Below, in pieces: positions 21,470 to 34,483 of a stretch of 64,000 nucleotides of DNA (positions are counted from its first letter, which is position 1; every line of letters starts with the position of its first letter). Below the pieces are notes generated by a model that worked only from the letters and a program-made list of their open reading frames with translations, ran no database searches and was not told the origin of the DNA. Source of the stretch: Sipunculus nudus (taxonomy: Eukaryota; Annelida; Sipuncula; Golfingiida; Sipunculidae); contig CM049309.1 of the NCBI GenBank assembly GCA_026874595.1, positions 93,336,723-93,400,722 on the forward strand, in the 5' to 3' direction. A program made the translations under genes and the position numbers.

Positions 21470-24400
21470 AGCTCAGCTGACTATAAGTCAAATGAGCTAT
21501 AGTTATCAGTCAGCGTCTGTCATCTGTCTGTCTGTGAGCCTGGCACTTTTTTTGGCACCGTTGATCCAAAAAACTTGTAACTGGATATCCAGGGAGGTCA
21601 CTAAAAAAATCTCCTTTGAAACCTGAAATTAGGTCACGGTGACCTATATCCTCCAAGCTATTGGGCTTAAGTACCCCAAAAATAATTAAAAATTTGATAC
21701 AAAACCCTCAAGTATCTTGATAATTAATGCATGGATTGCCCTCAATCTTGCCTTGAATATTAATGACAAGATTTGTCAGTTCCAGAAAACTGCTGGCGCC
21801 ACTTGCAATTTTCACTATTTTTAGCTCAGCTGATTTTAAGTCATCTGAGCTATAGCGATCACTCTGTTTGTTGGTTAACACAGCAAAAATCATAACCACT
21901 GGATCTGGAATCTTCTCATTTGGCATCAAGGAAGGTCCATCAAAAATCACCTTGGAAACTTGAAATAAGGTATCTGTTATTAATATCCTCCCAGCTATAG
22001 GGCTCAGAAGTACCCCCAATAAAAAAAAATGAAAAATTTGATACAAAAGCTCCATTATCTAAACAACTTATGCATTGATCATGATTCTTTGCATGTATAT
22101 TGATCATGGAGTATTTCATTAGTCCCTGCAGCCTGCTGGCATGACCTGGATTTTTTTTACAATTTTTTACCATTTTTTTCTTTATTTTTGAGACCTTTCA
22201 AAGATGCAGTGATCTGTTAACAGAGCACAAATTGTTACCGCTTGACCTGGAATCTTCTTACTTAACATCAAGGGAGGTCCATGGGAAATCTCCTTGAAAC
22301 ATAAAACTAGTTTTCTGTTGCCCACATCCTCCGAGCTATTGGGCTTGTAAGTACCCCCCCCCCAAGAATAATTAAAAATTTGATACATAAGCTCCAATAT
22401 CTGAACAACTAATGCATTGATCAGCATGATTCTTTGCATACATATTGACCATGGAATGTTTCATCAGTTTCTGCAGACTGTTTTTTTTCAATATTTTACG
22501 AATTTTTTTCTCTATTTTTGAGACATCATGGGAGGTCCATGAAAAATCCATCTGGTATCACACTACTGCCAATAATAACTGGTCAAATCAGCTTAGTGTC
22601 ATGACTCAAGGGTCACTTGTTTTTCTGTTTTGTGAACATTAAATGAGAGCAATTATGTCAGTTTTATGACTATGGTTTCATCTAGTGTTCCAGAACTTGG
22701 GGTGTGTTTATTGATTATGACTGGTTTCTTCAGCTTCTGAAGACTGGTGGCGACACCTGTAATTTTTCTATTTTTTATGAATTTTATCCTTTATTTTGAG
22801 ACTGCCAAATTATATTGATACTGTCAAATTTGAAACTGTGGTTTGATCTACTGTCCTGAAACTTCGTGTTTTTAGGGCCCTGCTTGAATAAGTAGATGCC
22901 CTATAGTAATCATCTTGTTCATCTGTCCTTCTGTCCATCTGTTTGTCTCTCTGTTTGTCTATCAAATTTGTTTCCTGATGATAACTCCAGTTTGGATTGA
23001 CATATCAAACTTGAATTATATATGGCCAAACTCAAGCAAGAACTCTATTGATTTTTAGCTAAGCTGACTGAAAGTCATCTGAGCTATAGCGATCACTCTT
23101 TTTATCTGTCATCCATCTGGCTGTCTGTCTGTCCATCTGCCTGTTAACCAGGCACAAAGTTTAACCACTGGACCTGGAATCTTCTAACTTGACATCCAGG
23201 GAGGTCCATGAAAAATCTCCTCAGAAAACTGAAATTATGTCTCTGCTAACATATCCTTTGAGCTACAGAGCTCATAAGTACCACTCAGAATTATTAAAAA
23301 TTTGAAAAAAAAAGCTCCAGTATCTGAATAACCGATGCACTAATCACCATGATTTTTTGCATGCATATTGATCATGGAGTGTTGCACCAGTTCCTGCACA
23401 CTGGTGGTGCCACCTGTATTTTTCCAATTTTTTTGCATGTTTCTCCCTATTTTTGAGACCTCCAAAGAAGCGGTTGTTCGTTAACAGGACACAAATCTTA
23501 ATTTGGACCTAGAATCTTCTTACTTGACATCCTGGGAGGTTCAAGAAAAATTTCCTTGGAAACCTGAAATTAGGTCATATAGTTAACAACCTATGTTCTA
23601 CAAGATATGTGAGAGTACATGATTTGATCCCCTTACAGGACACATTTGTATGACTGGTTAGTTAGACCTAGAAAGTTCTAATTTGATTAAGATCCGGGGA
23701 GTTTCCTGTAAAAAGTTCTTGGAAACCAGAAATAATGTCACTGTGACCTATATTCTTCAAGCTGTGTGAAGGAACATGATTTTAACACACTATTTTTCAG
23801 ATGGGGACAAATTGTGGCAGCTGAAAGTAGAATAAGGTCATTGTACTCAGTATCTCATGAAATTAGAAAAATGCATAATATTGAAAAAGCACTCTGCGAG
23901 TCATGTTACCCATTGTTCATTGTAAGCAATTGTATTCAGAAATCAAGGCTGGCCAGTTAATATTATCAAAACACAAATAGTAACTGCTTGACATAGACTT
24001 TTATTCATAATATTCTGGTAGGTCCTTGATGAATCTCGTTGCATAGAAAAAAGCATACAAGTCAGCTGAGCTTCATGACCCATGGGTCATTTGTTGGGTC
24101 ATTAGGTCAAAGGTCAAGGTCACAGGACCCACTTATTTAGAAAGATTGTGGATGCATTTTTAGCCAAACTTTTCATCTAAAACCTTCCATCTAACAAATA
24201 TAAGTGACCTGCAAATAGAAGATCAACCTGATTGATTTTTGGGTCATGAGGTCAAAGGTCAAGGTCAAAGGGGTCATCTGTCTATATATTTGTTTCCAGA
24301 TGATTACTCAAGGTTGGATTGAAATATTGGTTTCAAACTTGACTTATATATGGCCCATCACAAAAGTAAGAACCCTTCTGATTTTGGGGTCATAAGGCCA

Positions 24401-25550
24401 AGGTCACAGGATCCACTTCTTTAAATAGATTGTGGATGCATTTCAAGCTTTACTTTTCATCCCAAACCTTCCATCTTCCACATTTTGCTCACCTGCCAAT
24501 AGCAGAAAAAAATATGGATTCTGGGGTCACAAGGTCAAAGTCACAGAGGTCATCTATCCACATATTTGTTTCAAAATGAAAGCTCCAGTTTGGAATGACA
24601 AATGGATATTGAACTTGTTCTGATTTGAAAAACTGAAAATTTTGATTACTTTTTAACACCCTCTTATTTCAGTTGATAAATTCAATGTGTATTATTATAC
24701 TTTGATCAACTCATGTCATCTTTCTTCCTTTTTATAATAAAAATGCATATTACAGTCACTTAGTTCAGATACAAATGCAAATATGTAATCATAGGAGGCT
24801 GTTGCCACATTTCCATATGTTAGGTTTTTATAAAAAAATATTCTCAAAATCAATTTTTAACTTGGTTGCTTTTACCAACAGGTCCCTTGTTTATCAAATG
24901 CTTTCAAAATTCAGTTTATTAAAGCGTTTAACCTTATGTTTGCATGATGTGAAAATTAAATCAACATATATCTTACAGAAAAAAAAACTGTGCCATGGTC
25001 AAACTTAGGCAAAATTTAAGGTAATGATTTAACATTCATGCTAGTAACTATAAAATAATACAAAATTTTAACCTAATTCATGCTGGAAAAAGGTTCTCTA
25101 GCTTCAACAGTTACCATATCAAGTAGGTTAATATCTTTTCTGATATTTTGACAATAAGCATTATATTCAGGCCCATAACTCCTACAAATTACACAATATT
25201 GACCTAATTTTTGGCATGAACATAGAAAACATATAGAGGATTGGCTATGCCAAATTTTATATGAACAAAACAACTAGTTTTTATATTAGCCAGTCTTGAA
25301 GTTTAACAATAGGATTTTAATGGAAATAGGTTTTTCCTTAATTTCTCAAAGGGATAAAGTCCCAGTGACCCAGTTTTGGGTTTGGTTGGAGGACTTAGCA
25401 ACATTTATAACTGTATGCCAAATTTAAGATTAGTAGGTCCAATGGTTTCAAAACATGCCAGTTTAACAAACATGACAGACAGCTAATAGAAAAAGGACAT
25501 CGCTATAGCTCAACTGACTTACATTAAACAAGGGACCCATGGGTCACATC
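21470..25550. mobile_element. Composite of AGCTCAG-hairpin modular repeats
   Basis: Several copies in both orientations. Terminal palindromes of the form AGCTCAGCTGACT...AGTCATCTGAGCT occur near 21476, 21828, 23054 and 25503. Body blocks repeat: GACCTGGAATCTTCTTACTT, GGGAGGTCCATGAAAAATCTC, ATTAAAAATTTGATACA, and AGGTCAAAGGTCAAGGTCA at 24107 and 24249. No transposase is present, so the copies are non-autonomous. It fills much of the first intron. Confidence 0.65.
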
Positions 25551-25773
25551 GCTCAGCTGAATTTTGGAAAATATTAGTAACTGCAAGATATTTTTATTTC
25601 TTTTGGTTTTTCATGAATATTATCATAAGAAAAGCTATGAGAAAATGGCCCTGCTAAAATGAAACTCTGTAAATTATAGAATAATGGACATGAGCTGAAC
25701 CATTTAGTGATGCACCAAGGGAACAAATAGGCCTACGGTAAGTGTTATATAAAAGTAACATTTCGTAAAACAA

Positions 25774-26046
25774 ACTAGATGTGTCGGAACAACACAAATG
25801 CACCCACCTGGGGCAAATTAGAAACACTTGTTAAATTTTGAAAAATTTTTTAAGTTCAGGAGGTGTCGTATGGTCAAAAGTAGGTCAACAAGGGCAAAAT
25901 GCAAACTCGATCTGTAACGGGTCATTATCAAGCAACATACCAAAAATCAGGCCAGTATCTGCAGGAATTGTGAAAAAAGTCCGTACAACCGTTTGGTTTC
26001 GGAATGATGAAAGGACGGGAGGATGGGCATGGGTAAAACTATAACT
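25774..26046 (+). mobile_element. GCCCCCGCC-ended modular repeat, short copy
   Basis: Begins CTAGATGTGTCGGAACAACAC and carries the module AGGTGTCGTATGGTCAAAAG...AGGTCAACAAGGGCAAAATG...AATCAGGCCAGTATCTGCAG. It is homologous to 49230-49440, and ends with GGGTAAAACTATA. Confidence 0.6.
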
Positions 26047-26811
26047 CAGATGACTAAAAATGAATCAGATAAAAACTATTAATGGAAAAAGTGGATATGC
26101 TAAAAAAATAGGCTTATATATAAACTTAAACGCATTATTCTTTTGAAAGTGATATAAAGGTATTAATCCATTCAGTCCACTTGCCTGTTGTCACCCCTGA
26201 CTTAACATGATAACTTTACAACGGATATATCCTATAAAACAATAGGATGGGTTTACGCTGGCCACTTGATTTCACTTATCAAGAAATTAGATCCCGGTCA
26301 TTACAGGTGACATTTCCAGGTTCTTTTTAAGGACGTGTATAAAAATACCAGACAATCATACACCCAGATCAATAGAAATTATGAGACATCAGGTTAAATT
26401 CACAAATATAATTCAAGACAATACTTACAGAGACATAGATGTGAGTGTGTGTGCGTTGATATGTCAATACGACAGTCCTTCACATTAAAAATACAGGATA
26501 TTTACTGAGTCCATGGTTTGTATAAAAACAATAAAGTCCAGTTCCTTCAGAGATCTCTGGTTACTGTTTTATGTAGAATTTAGCGTATGGTTAGTACCAT
26601 ATAGTCTTTCTGAGTTTAGTGATCTTCAACTGCTCTTGATTGACAGCGACCCGGGTAGGCTTACGTTCACATGAATGGTAACAGCTCTCTTTGTTTACAT
26701 ACGAGCTTAGAGTCCTTGACCTTGCTCGTGTAGCAATTGTTTCACGGCTTACAGCGATTATGTATCTAGGTCAAGCTGAACTAGGCCGGCAGGTGACGCG
26801 TGCGCACTTAC

Positions 26812-26985
26812 TTTACCACCAATACAATGCTCTGTCGGCAGCACGGCTGTGATCTCTTGAGCTGGGTCCTTGCCTCATGTAGAAGCTTGCTTCCATGCCG
26901 TTCCTGGCGTTTCAATGTTCCTTCTGCCGTGTGTGCGTGCTGCCTCTCCAAACTTCAAGACCCAACTGAAGCAGCGTCCCGCGTC
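26812..26985 (-). other. Non-coding first exon (5' UTR) of the threonine ammonia-lyase gene, with an upstream ORF
   Basis: A strong minus-strand donor gtaagtgcgc follows base 26812, and the sequence just upstream is GC-richer than the flanks. The coding exon at 19313 begins with a 5' UTR acceptor, so this is the natural upstream partner, about 7.5 kb away. The exon holds a 27-codon upstream ORF (26896-26813) whose stop codon ends one base before the donor. A second usable donor lies at 26428 (gtaagtattg), which could define an alternative or additional 5' exon. The 5' boundary is approximate. The link to the gene is inference from position and splice signals. Confidence 0.5.
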
Positions 26986-26998
26986 TCTCCCTGAACTC

Positions 26999-27046
26999 TG
27001 ACGTCACAATCGTCGTCACAATACAGCGACCCGGTTCTCTGATTGG
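26999..27046 (-). promoter_or_regulatory. Promoter elements: CRE palindrome and CCAAT box
   Basis: A perfect CRE palindrome TGACGTCA lies at 26999-27006. A CCAAT box in the minus orientation (GCCAATCAG) lies around 27042-27047. Both are immediately upstream of the inferred non-coding first exon, at spacings usual for a TATA-less promoter. Confidence 0.45.
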
Positions 27047-27159
27047 CTTATGGCTCCAGTGTCCCATATAAGGTTATATGTGACCAAGAATGACTGCTAG
27101 CGTCACCTTGGCGACCCACATACCAGATGTAATACACGTAATGCGGACGGCCAGACAAA

Positions 27160-27800
27160 GGACCATGACTATAGCTCAGATGACTTATAGTCAGCTGAGC
27201 AAAAAAACGTGCCGTAGCCAAAGTTGGGCAAAATTTAAGGTAACAAATTTTATATTTTTGCCAATATTTAAAAAAATTTAACAGATTTTGATCTAATTTT
27301 TGGGATACAATTAAATTTTGATTAATTAAAGTTGTATTACTGAAAAAAGTCCCTACCTTTAACACTTTTGGTCTTAAGTGACCAAATATCTTTCCTGATT
27401 TTTTTTTACAAAGTCCATTATGTTCGGGCCCATAACTTTTTAAAATTAAATAATACTGACTTAATTTCTGGCATGTACATAGGAACTATATAGAGGAATT
27501 TTCATGGTAAATATGAAGAAGTCCTGAAGTGTGAAAATAGATTTCTAATAAAAAATTGAGGTTTTTCCTTAATATCTCGAAGGAACAAAGTCCTATTGAC
27601 CCAATTTTCTGCATGGTAGGAGATTTTGGAGACATCTAACTGTATGCCGAATATCAGAATCGTAGGTCCAATGGTGTCGAAACGTGCCAGTCTTACTGAC
27701 GGACATCCGGACGAACGGCCAGACGGATGGACGATGGACAATGGACCACAACTATAGCTCAGATGACTTTATTGACTTATAGTCAGCTGAGCTAAAAAAA
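27160..27800 (-). mobile_element. AGCTCAG-hairpin modular repeat upstream of the gene 1 promoter
   Basis: The terminal hairpin CTATAGCTCAGATGACTTATAGTCAGCTGAG is present at both ends (about 27171-27202 and 27752-27793). The body contains GTTGGGCAAAATTTAAGGTA and TAACTGTATGCCGAATATCAG, shared with 42420-42880 and 44735-45200. It lies only about 110 bp beyond the CCAAT box. Confidence 0.65.
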
Positions 27801-28780
27801 AAAGACAGCTTCTGTTGCCTAGGGTACAGCTGTGCCCCACAAGCATGCATAACTGCATTAATTGCGGCAATATCCAGGATCCTGGATACCGCCGCATAAA
27901 AAGCTCCAGAGTAAACCGGAGAACTTAAAACCTTTGTCAGGAAATAAATCATGTAAAATCAAATATTGTGTTTATGACAAGGAAACTGTAAGTAATCTAA
28001 GGAAGATATAGTACTTTATTTGAATGACCAAGAAATACAGCTAAATATTATGTTTTTGTATGTAAACAAGACTCACTTTTAAAACATTGTAAACCTGGCG
28101 CTTGAAACAGTCTCAGAACCTGAAACAATGAACTGCGTGACCTTAAATTTGCTCGCTGAGCCAACACAGCCCATTACCACTGGTTACACATGCAGCTGCC
28201 GGCCAGCCGTGGCTGAGGGAAAAACCCAGAGCAAACATCTTTCCCCGCGTATCATCGTTTATTAGGACAATGTATATTCGTCTAATCAACATTTAGCATG
28301 GACAAACACTGTCTAAGTGGTATGTATATGCGCATTTGATAAGAATATCTTTATTTTATAACGCATAACACATGCATTTTAAGACGAAATATAAGAATTT
28401 AATTGTCATGTGGAATGTCTCCAGTTTCCTCATATCATGTTCTAGGGCTCTCGCACAGCGTAGCGTAGTAAGAGAGCATGTGAGTTAGGGCTAAGGCATG
28501 CATCACTCTAGCCATGACAACATGACACTCAGGCCTTCGGAAAAAAACTTATAGGGCCTGGAGTCATGATGGCAGTCACAACAGAACGCCCATTCTAAGG
28601 GTCGGATCAAAATATTTGCTGTCTGGTATTATTTGGCATCACAGGCTTATATAGTCGTATTATATGCGCTAAATATCGAAGAAAAAATGTTGTTACACAA
28701 AAATAATAACAATTATTACCTTCTTTCATCATTGTGGCACCGATTCACGTGAAGCGGTACTTCTCATTCAAAACTAAATG
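27801..28780. other. Intergenic DNA, no gene recognised
   Basis: Moderately AT-rich. I see no repeats, splice-flanked frames or RNA genes. Confidence 0.4.
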
Positions 28781-28789
28781 TGTCATGGC

Positions 28790-29207
28790 GCGGTCGTGTA
28801 TGTAAACTTCGAAGTCGGAAGCCGGAAGCCGGAAACCAACGAAAGCAGTTTAAAGCATATACAAAATGCTAACGTTTCAATACCGTTTTGTTTTTTCCCC
28901 GATAGAATAAGATCTTTTTTTATCATTCTGTGAAGAATAATAGTTATCCATTGTTTAATCTGAACGTTATGGAAGATTTTGTGCTCGGAAGCCATCTCGG
29001 AAGTCAGTCAGAAGTGCTTGGATGATATCCAATGTGTATAACTCGGAAGTCACAGAGACGCACTTTGCCCAAAATGCAGTTTCATTATAATTATAGTTGC
29101 ATGCATATATTAAATTACTTATGCATGATTCTGCTTTTAATGAGTGTATAATGCAATACATGATACATAATCGGAAAACTATAAGTTCTTATTTTTTTAT
29201 TTGTAAA

Positions 29208-29259
<52 letters not shown>

Positions 29260-30850
29260 TCGGTGTTATTATCGGAAATACTTCCTCTCTTATTATACTA
29301 GTATATATCTGGATGCTCTCTCAGTGGAGTAAATCACCAATTTATGAATTGGAAAGTAATAAATATAATAATGAAATTGCTAGGGAATAAATAAAGTAAT
29401 CTGGAAAAGAAATGAAAATTAAGAGATATTACGTCTGAACGGGCACGCCCTCTATGGATGCACCACTGAATAATAAATATGGTATGATTAACCCATGTAC
29501 GGCATTAAAAATACAGTTATAAATTACGATGTCATTCAAAATAAAATATATTGTAATATATTTTCCATACGTTGAATAAATATGAAAATTCAATATATCC
29601 CAGAAGGTCATCGCTGGAACAAACATACATGTATCATATGCAAAACGAAATGTCTTTCAATATGTTCAACGATATTTAAAAAAAATGTTACATTTATATC
29701 TTAGAAAAGGGATACAACAGTCCAGATAATATATATCATGTTTTATTATAAAATCTGATCGATTTACAAATTTAAGCAAATTTTTTTAAAAACTAAAATT
29801 AATTCTTTTTCAAGTTTTTGACTCTTTCTTTCAAACTTTATCAATTTCGATATTTATATTATATTAATTTCACTCCTGATGTTTCAACATCACATTTCAA
29901 CTTCAAATATATGGATATTTATTAATATATTAAAGTATGTTTGCAACTGATTGCATTATAAGGGCATATAACCAGAATTTGCTCCCTTCAACTTCATATT
30001 ACTGTTAGATTACAAGGATCTCGATAAGAATTTACAATTTTGTTTACATAATATATATATATATATATAAATGCAACCGGACCATGAAATGTAAAATAAT
30101 ATTTGGCATAAAAAGTATTACATAATAGATAAGAGTCTAAGAGATTCATAATCCTGATGAATTTTTTTGGTCAATGGAAGAGGAAAATGTTTTTCAATTT
30201 ATACATAAAAAATAAAATATTTTGTTCGAAACAACTTGTAAAAACATTAACTGGACGGGTTGGTTCTGTCAAATTTTCTGTTTAAGTCTCTATGATATTA
30301 TCACGGTGATTTTTATAGGGGCACATGTATAAAATATTATCAAAACCTTTATTTTTTTCATGTTTCCATCAACATAAAATGCGGTAACAGCGTAAAATAT
30401 TGATGAGTTAAAATAATCTTGTTTTACAAAATGAAATATAATATCAATATAATATATTATTTAAAAAAAAACAGCATCATGAATGTTACAAAACAGATTG
30501 AATTTATGAAAAATACATGATACTGAAGAAATTGAAAATGCTTGACACGTTTGCTGACGATATGATGACCAGTGCATATGCCATTACTGGCTTCCGAGTT
30601 TTACACATTTGGACCATATCCGGGCATTTCCGAGCAAAAACTAGTCATTAACTTCGGATGGATAACTTTGATTATTTTACATGATGATAGAAAAGACCTT
30701 ATTCTATCAATAAAAATAAAAAGGTTCTTTCCATTGATGTAGTAGCATTTTAATTATGCTTCGATCATTGCTTTAAAAAAGTCCTTGCTTCCGACTTCGG
30801 ACTTCCGAGTTTTACACATAGCCGTATGGAAATCCCCTACCGGAAGTTAT
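28790..30850. other. AT-rich region with scattered inverted ACTCGGAAG-type repeats and (TA)n
   Basis: AATGTGTATAACTCGGAAGTC at 29031-29051 has inverted partners near 30588-30611 and 30797-30821 (GACTTCCGAGTTTTACACAT). Shorter TCGGAAGCCGGAAGCC stretches lie near 28813. A (TA)n run is at 29212-29257 and a shorter one at 30049-30069. It may be a degraded foldback element. The long IYIYIY frame here is the microsatellite. Confidence 0.35.
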
Positions 30851-31164
30851 GATTCTCCCGCTGACAGACGTGGAGACGAGTTTTTCGAGTAAAACCAGCC
30901 TCGGAATTAAAAACTGCTGCACGTTTACACGTAAGTCAACCGTGGATGTAATAATTATTATTTTCCCCAACAGAATAACGTCACTTTTTGTCTTAACTCA
31001 GGAAAATGACAGTTCGAGAAGTGGATGAAAATGAAAAAGTAGTGTCAGAAATGGCGTGCACATCTGCACATACTAGAATTGATGCGAACCCAATAGCTTG
31101 TACTGTCACCCCATCGTCTTCAGTCCATCTAAAATCGACGTTTGGGGTGACAAGCTGTCGCTAG
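30850..31164 (+). CDS. Candidate 5' exons of a plus-strand gene (52-codon open exon)
   Basis: A GC-richer leader (about 30850-30929) ends at a strong donor ACAC|gtaagt. About 70 bp on, the acceptor tcttaactcag (ending 31001) is followed four bases later by ATG at 31006, and the frame runs 52 codons to TAG at 31162-31164. The peptide starts MTVREVDENEKVVSEMACTS, is acidic then Ser/Thr-rich, and matches no family I know. A downstream open stretch at 31442-31615 in the same strand could be a further exon. CCAAT- and CRE-like motifs nearby suggest a promoter region. A chance ORF remains quite possible. Confidence 0.3.
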
Positions 31165-31757
31165 CATCACTCACAAACATGATGTGCACCTTTAGGGGTT
31201 TCCTCAGTGATATAACCCAGCATAGGTGTTGATTACAAGCCTGGGACCTGCAAAGTAATTATGGTACGATTTAACAAAAGGTGCTACACCAGAATTAAGA
31301 TCTAATAGGAACAACTTGCACATAAAAATGTCACACCTATTGTAAAATAGTTCCAAACCCAAAATAGAACTCTGAAGACCCCCCCCCCCCCCCCCCCGGA
31401 GGACATATCTGTTTCAATTAAAATTGTGAAAAAAACACAACTTACTATCACCGGTATTTATCAAATTTTATACTGAACTGGTCGTTCCTCAATCTCTTGT
31501 CTCTCCTGGCGAAGTTACCACTAATGGCAATACTATGGTCAATATGGCAACAGGCAAGGCTTGTTCCAAGAGTCCGCTTGCGACAATTAGAAGTAATAAT
31601 CTTGTTAAGCTGCACTGACTACCAGTGTCTAGTTTCCTTGGTATCTACTGAACTGAAACGATATAAATACAAGACAACTTGTTTACATCATGTTTTTCAC
31701 CGTGACTTCACCGACGTCGTGAATAGTGACCTTCAGGCACCTAGACACACAAAGTAA

Positions 31758-32180
31758 CTGATTGGCTCCGCAGCAACACACCTCCGTTATTTACTTGACT
31801 TCTCTGGCATATGGCCAGCGGTTCTGGGTTTAGTTGCCCAAGAGGAGAAGAGGGCATTCGCTGTTTTTTATCACACCCAAGTTGCAATAAAATTTATGTG
31901 CTATCTTCAAACATAAGTTGCTAATGTGAAGACGATTGAATCTAAGATATACCATCGGGAAAAAACATTTATAACGTAGAACAAACCAGACCTGTAACAC
32001 GTGGTTCAATGAAATTACCGCAGGTACGAGACTAGTTGTTTACATGCATTCCTCCACGTGACTTCCGGACGAAAACACTACGTCATAAACAGCCGACACG
32101 CAGGCCGCTGATTGGCTCCTGAGTGACACACCTCCTACGCCTTGCTGTTTGGCTTCAGGCCAGCACCGCCGTTTCCAGGA
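31758..32180. promoter_or_regulatory. Two related promoter-like segments
   Basis: The segments at 31758-31828 and 32106-32180 share the order CTGATTGGCTCC ... ACACACCTCC ... GGC.AGC.C.G...T, each with a CCAAT box (ATTGG). TACGTCAT (CRE-like) and CACGTG (E-box) lie between them near 32056-32090. They look like a diverged duplication of a regulatory block. No transcript can be assigned. Confidence 0.25.
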
Positions 32181-32449
32181 ACGACGGAATGTCCACCTGC
32201 TTGAACAAGGTTAATCGGTTAATCAGTCAGATCCACATTTCCCCTGGAGTTAAAAGAAAAATGAACGCATACATGCAGGGCATCCCCTAATATTGCATTG
32301 TGGTATGATGTTTGTTTACATGTCATTTTTTTATGTATCGCACGGAGCGCGTAGGCCACGTTCCTTTCCGCGGGCCTCACGTGTTACGTCTGACCTATAA
32401 AAATGGTAACACTAGCTCCCAAGTCACCTTCAACAAAAACGGATAAAGT

Positions 32450-34060
32450 GTACATGTACCAGTTTCATGATCAATATTGCATCCCAAAAGATGGTCTCGT
32501 ATTAATTTTTTGGACTCTATTATATTATTGATGAGTTGAAACTGATTTACTTTATCGATATTTTTATTTATTTAAGCCTATAAATTTATAAAAGAAAAGT
32601 TTGATATACGAGTGCTGACCTTGATTGCTTACGTACGGTACAAAATCTAAGTTCGATTTATATAAATTCATACCTAAACTGAAATAAAATTTTTATTATT
32701 ATAATTATCATTATTATAATTTTATCAAGTTGAGGGACCCCTCAAAATAAATGCTGACAAAAGCCAAAGTATATGCGGCTTTATATTCTGCCTTAAATGT
32801 GTAAATTTGTGATTATACTGTACTTTATGACTATTTTCATAGTTATCAGCATAGGACTCATCAGAGGTGTAAATTAAGCCTATACATGAAGTAAACGTAT
32901 GTAAGTTTTAAAAGGCTGCATATATGTCCTCTCCTATATGTCCCCCTTTTACATCACGTTTGCCATCAAAGCAAGATTCATAGGCCTACATGAACAAGCA
33001 TCAAGCAGCCCTCGTTGATCAAGGCGGGTCCATTCCTGGCACCGCGGTTGTTCGGTGCAACGAACAAGACGGGCCGGCTCTAACTGGCTGGGGAGACTCA
33101 AGCGGATCTGTATACACGGGGAAATTTTGGGGAGAGCGTGGGAATTCGGTGGTCGCACCTACAATGAATACGTCACCTCGGACAAACATGGTGACACGTG
33201 TTCATATGAAGCCAAAAAAAAAAAAATAATAAATAATAATAATAAATAAATAAATCAACCGCGTACACACACACGTTTATTTAATATGTAGATAATATCA
33301 TCAGATCAAAAGAATCCGGGTCAATTATGTGGAAACTGTATTGTGGCAGTGTATACATGCACGAGCATGATGTTATACCGGTGTAATTAACTACACTAAA
33401 ATAACACTAGGAAGCAGTTCAAGACCACATATACCTCCGCCATGCAGGGGTGTAGCCAGGATTGAGGGAGGGGAGGGGGCCATCATCAGTGGCGGGGATC
33501 AAGGAATTCGAAACGGGGGGGGGGGGGGGGGGGGCGCTATTTTGCATGTATATGGGATATTGGAAAACGGTTATATACAAGTATATATATATATTATTGT
33601 TATTATTATAAATTTTTACTATACTTTATATATTTTCCTATATGAAAATACATATTTTTTATTTTCAATAATGAACCATGGTGTAATTAAGGTTAGTTAC
33701 GGGTACATGGGGAGGGTATAGGAGGGGGTTTCCCCCTCACATATTGGGAAATTTTTGAATAAACAATGTAAAGAGGACATTTTGAGGCAATTTTCACAAA
33801 AAATAAGGATTTCCTGTTCCTGAAAAACTGTTCCCTTATGTCATTGCGTTATGTAGTCAAACTGTTGAGAGGTTCAATGTTTTATATTTATATTTCTTCA
33901 AAGTTAGGATATAAAACTACAATCGCTTTCAAACGAGTCAATGGCACAAGAGCGCAATCACGTTTGTAACTATCAAAATATTATCTTTTAAATGTAATTC
34001 TCGTGGTGAAATAACTGATAAACTGAATTATTATGTTAAACTTTGCATTTTACCGGGTTC
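32450..34060. other. AT-rich intergenic DNA with A-tailed insert and homopolymers
   Basis: Mostly featureless. A GC-richer stretch at about 32985-33210 ends in an A-run and AATA/TAAA repeats (33212-33255), resembling the tail of a retroposed sequence, but no polymerase III boxes were found. A G18 run sits at about 33516-33534. Confidence 0.3.
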
Positions 34061-34068
34061 CGTGGTCT

Positions 34069-34200
34069 CGACAGCTCACGGGACTCCTAGGAGCTCAACA
34101 CAGATTGCGAGTTTGAGTACCGGTATCACCAGAGGAGCCGTAAGATTGTTCACGGTCGACCCCAACCAGGGCCCGATACTCGATCGATCTGCAGTTTTTC
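34069..34200 (+). mobile_element. Possible tRNA-like SINE head
   Basis: GGGTTCCGTGGTCTCGACAG, with a box-A-like TGGTCTCGACAG, is followed by GAGTTTGAGTACC, a degenerate box B, at tRNA-like spacing. The sequence is GC-richer than its flanks. No A-tail or target duplication was seen. Confidence 0.3.
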
Positions 34201-34432
34201 TGCAGCTGTTAATAAATACCCTACTACTCAGTTAATAAATTTGAAAGTAATTGTAACTGCAGATAACTTAAGGTCTTATTCCTTATTAATCATAAGAAAC
34301 ATAAAAACGAAAATTAATCACTAAAATTGGAAATATGATAAAATGAGAGATTTTGCAGCCAAACGGGGGCCGCGCGCCGAAGGCGCCCCCTCTGGATCCG
34401 CCACTGATAGCATATATCAGCAACTGATTTAA

Positions 34433-34483
<51 letters not shown>

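Noticed and set aside
29097-29390. Ile/Tyr-repeat ORFs, also at 36613-37091
   Set aside because: They translate (TA)n tracts or the 40-bp array.
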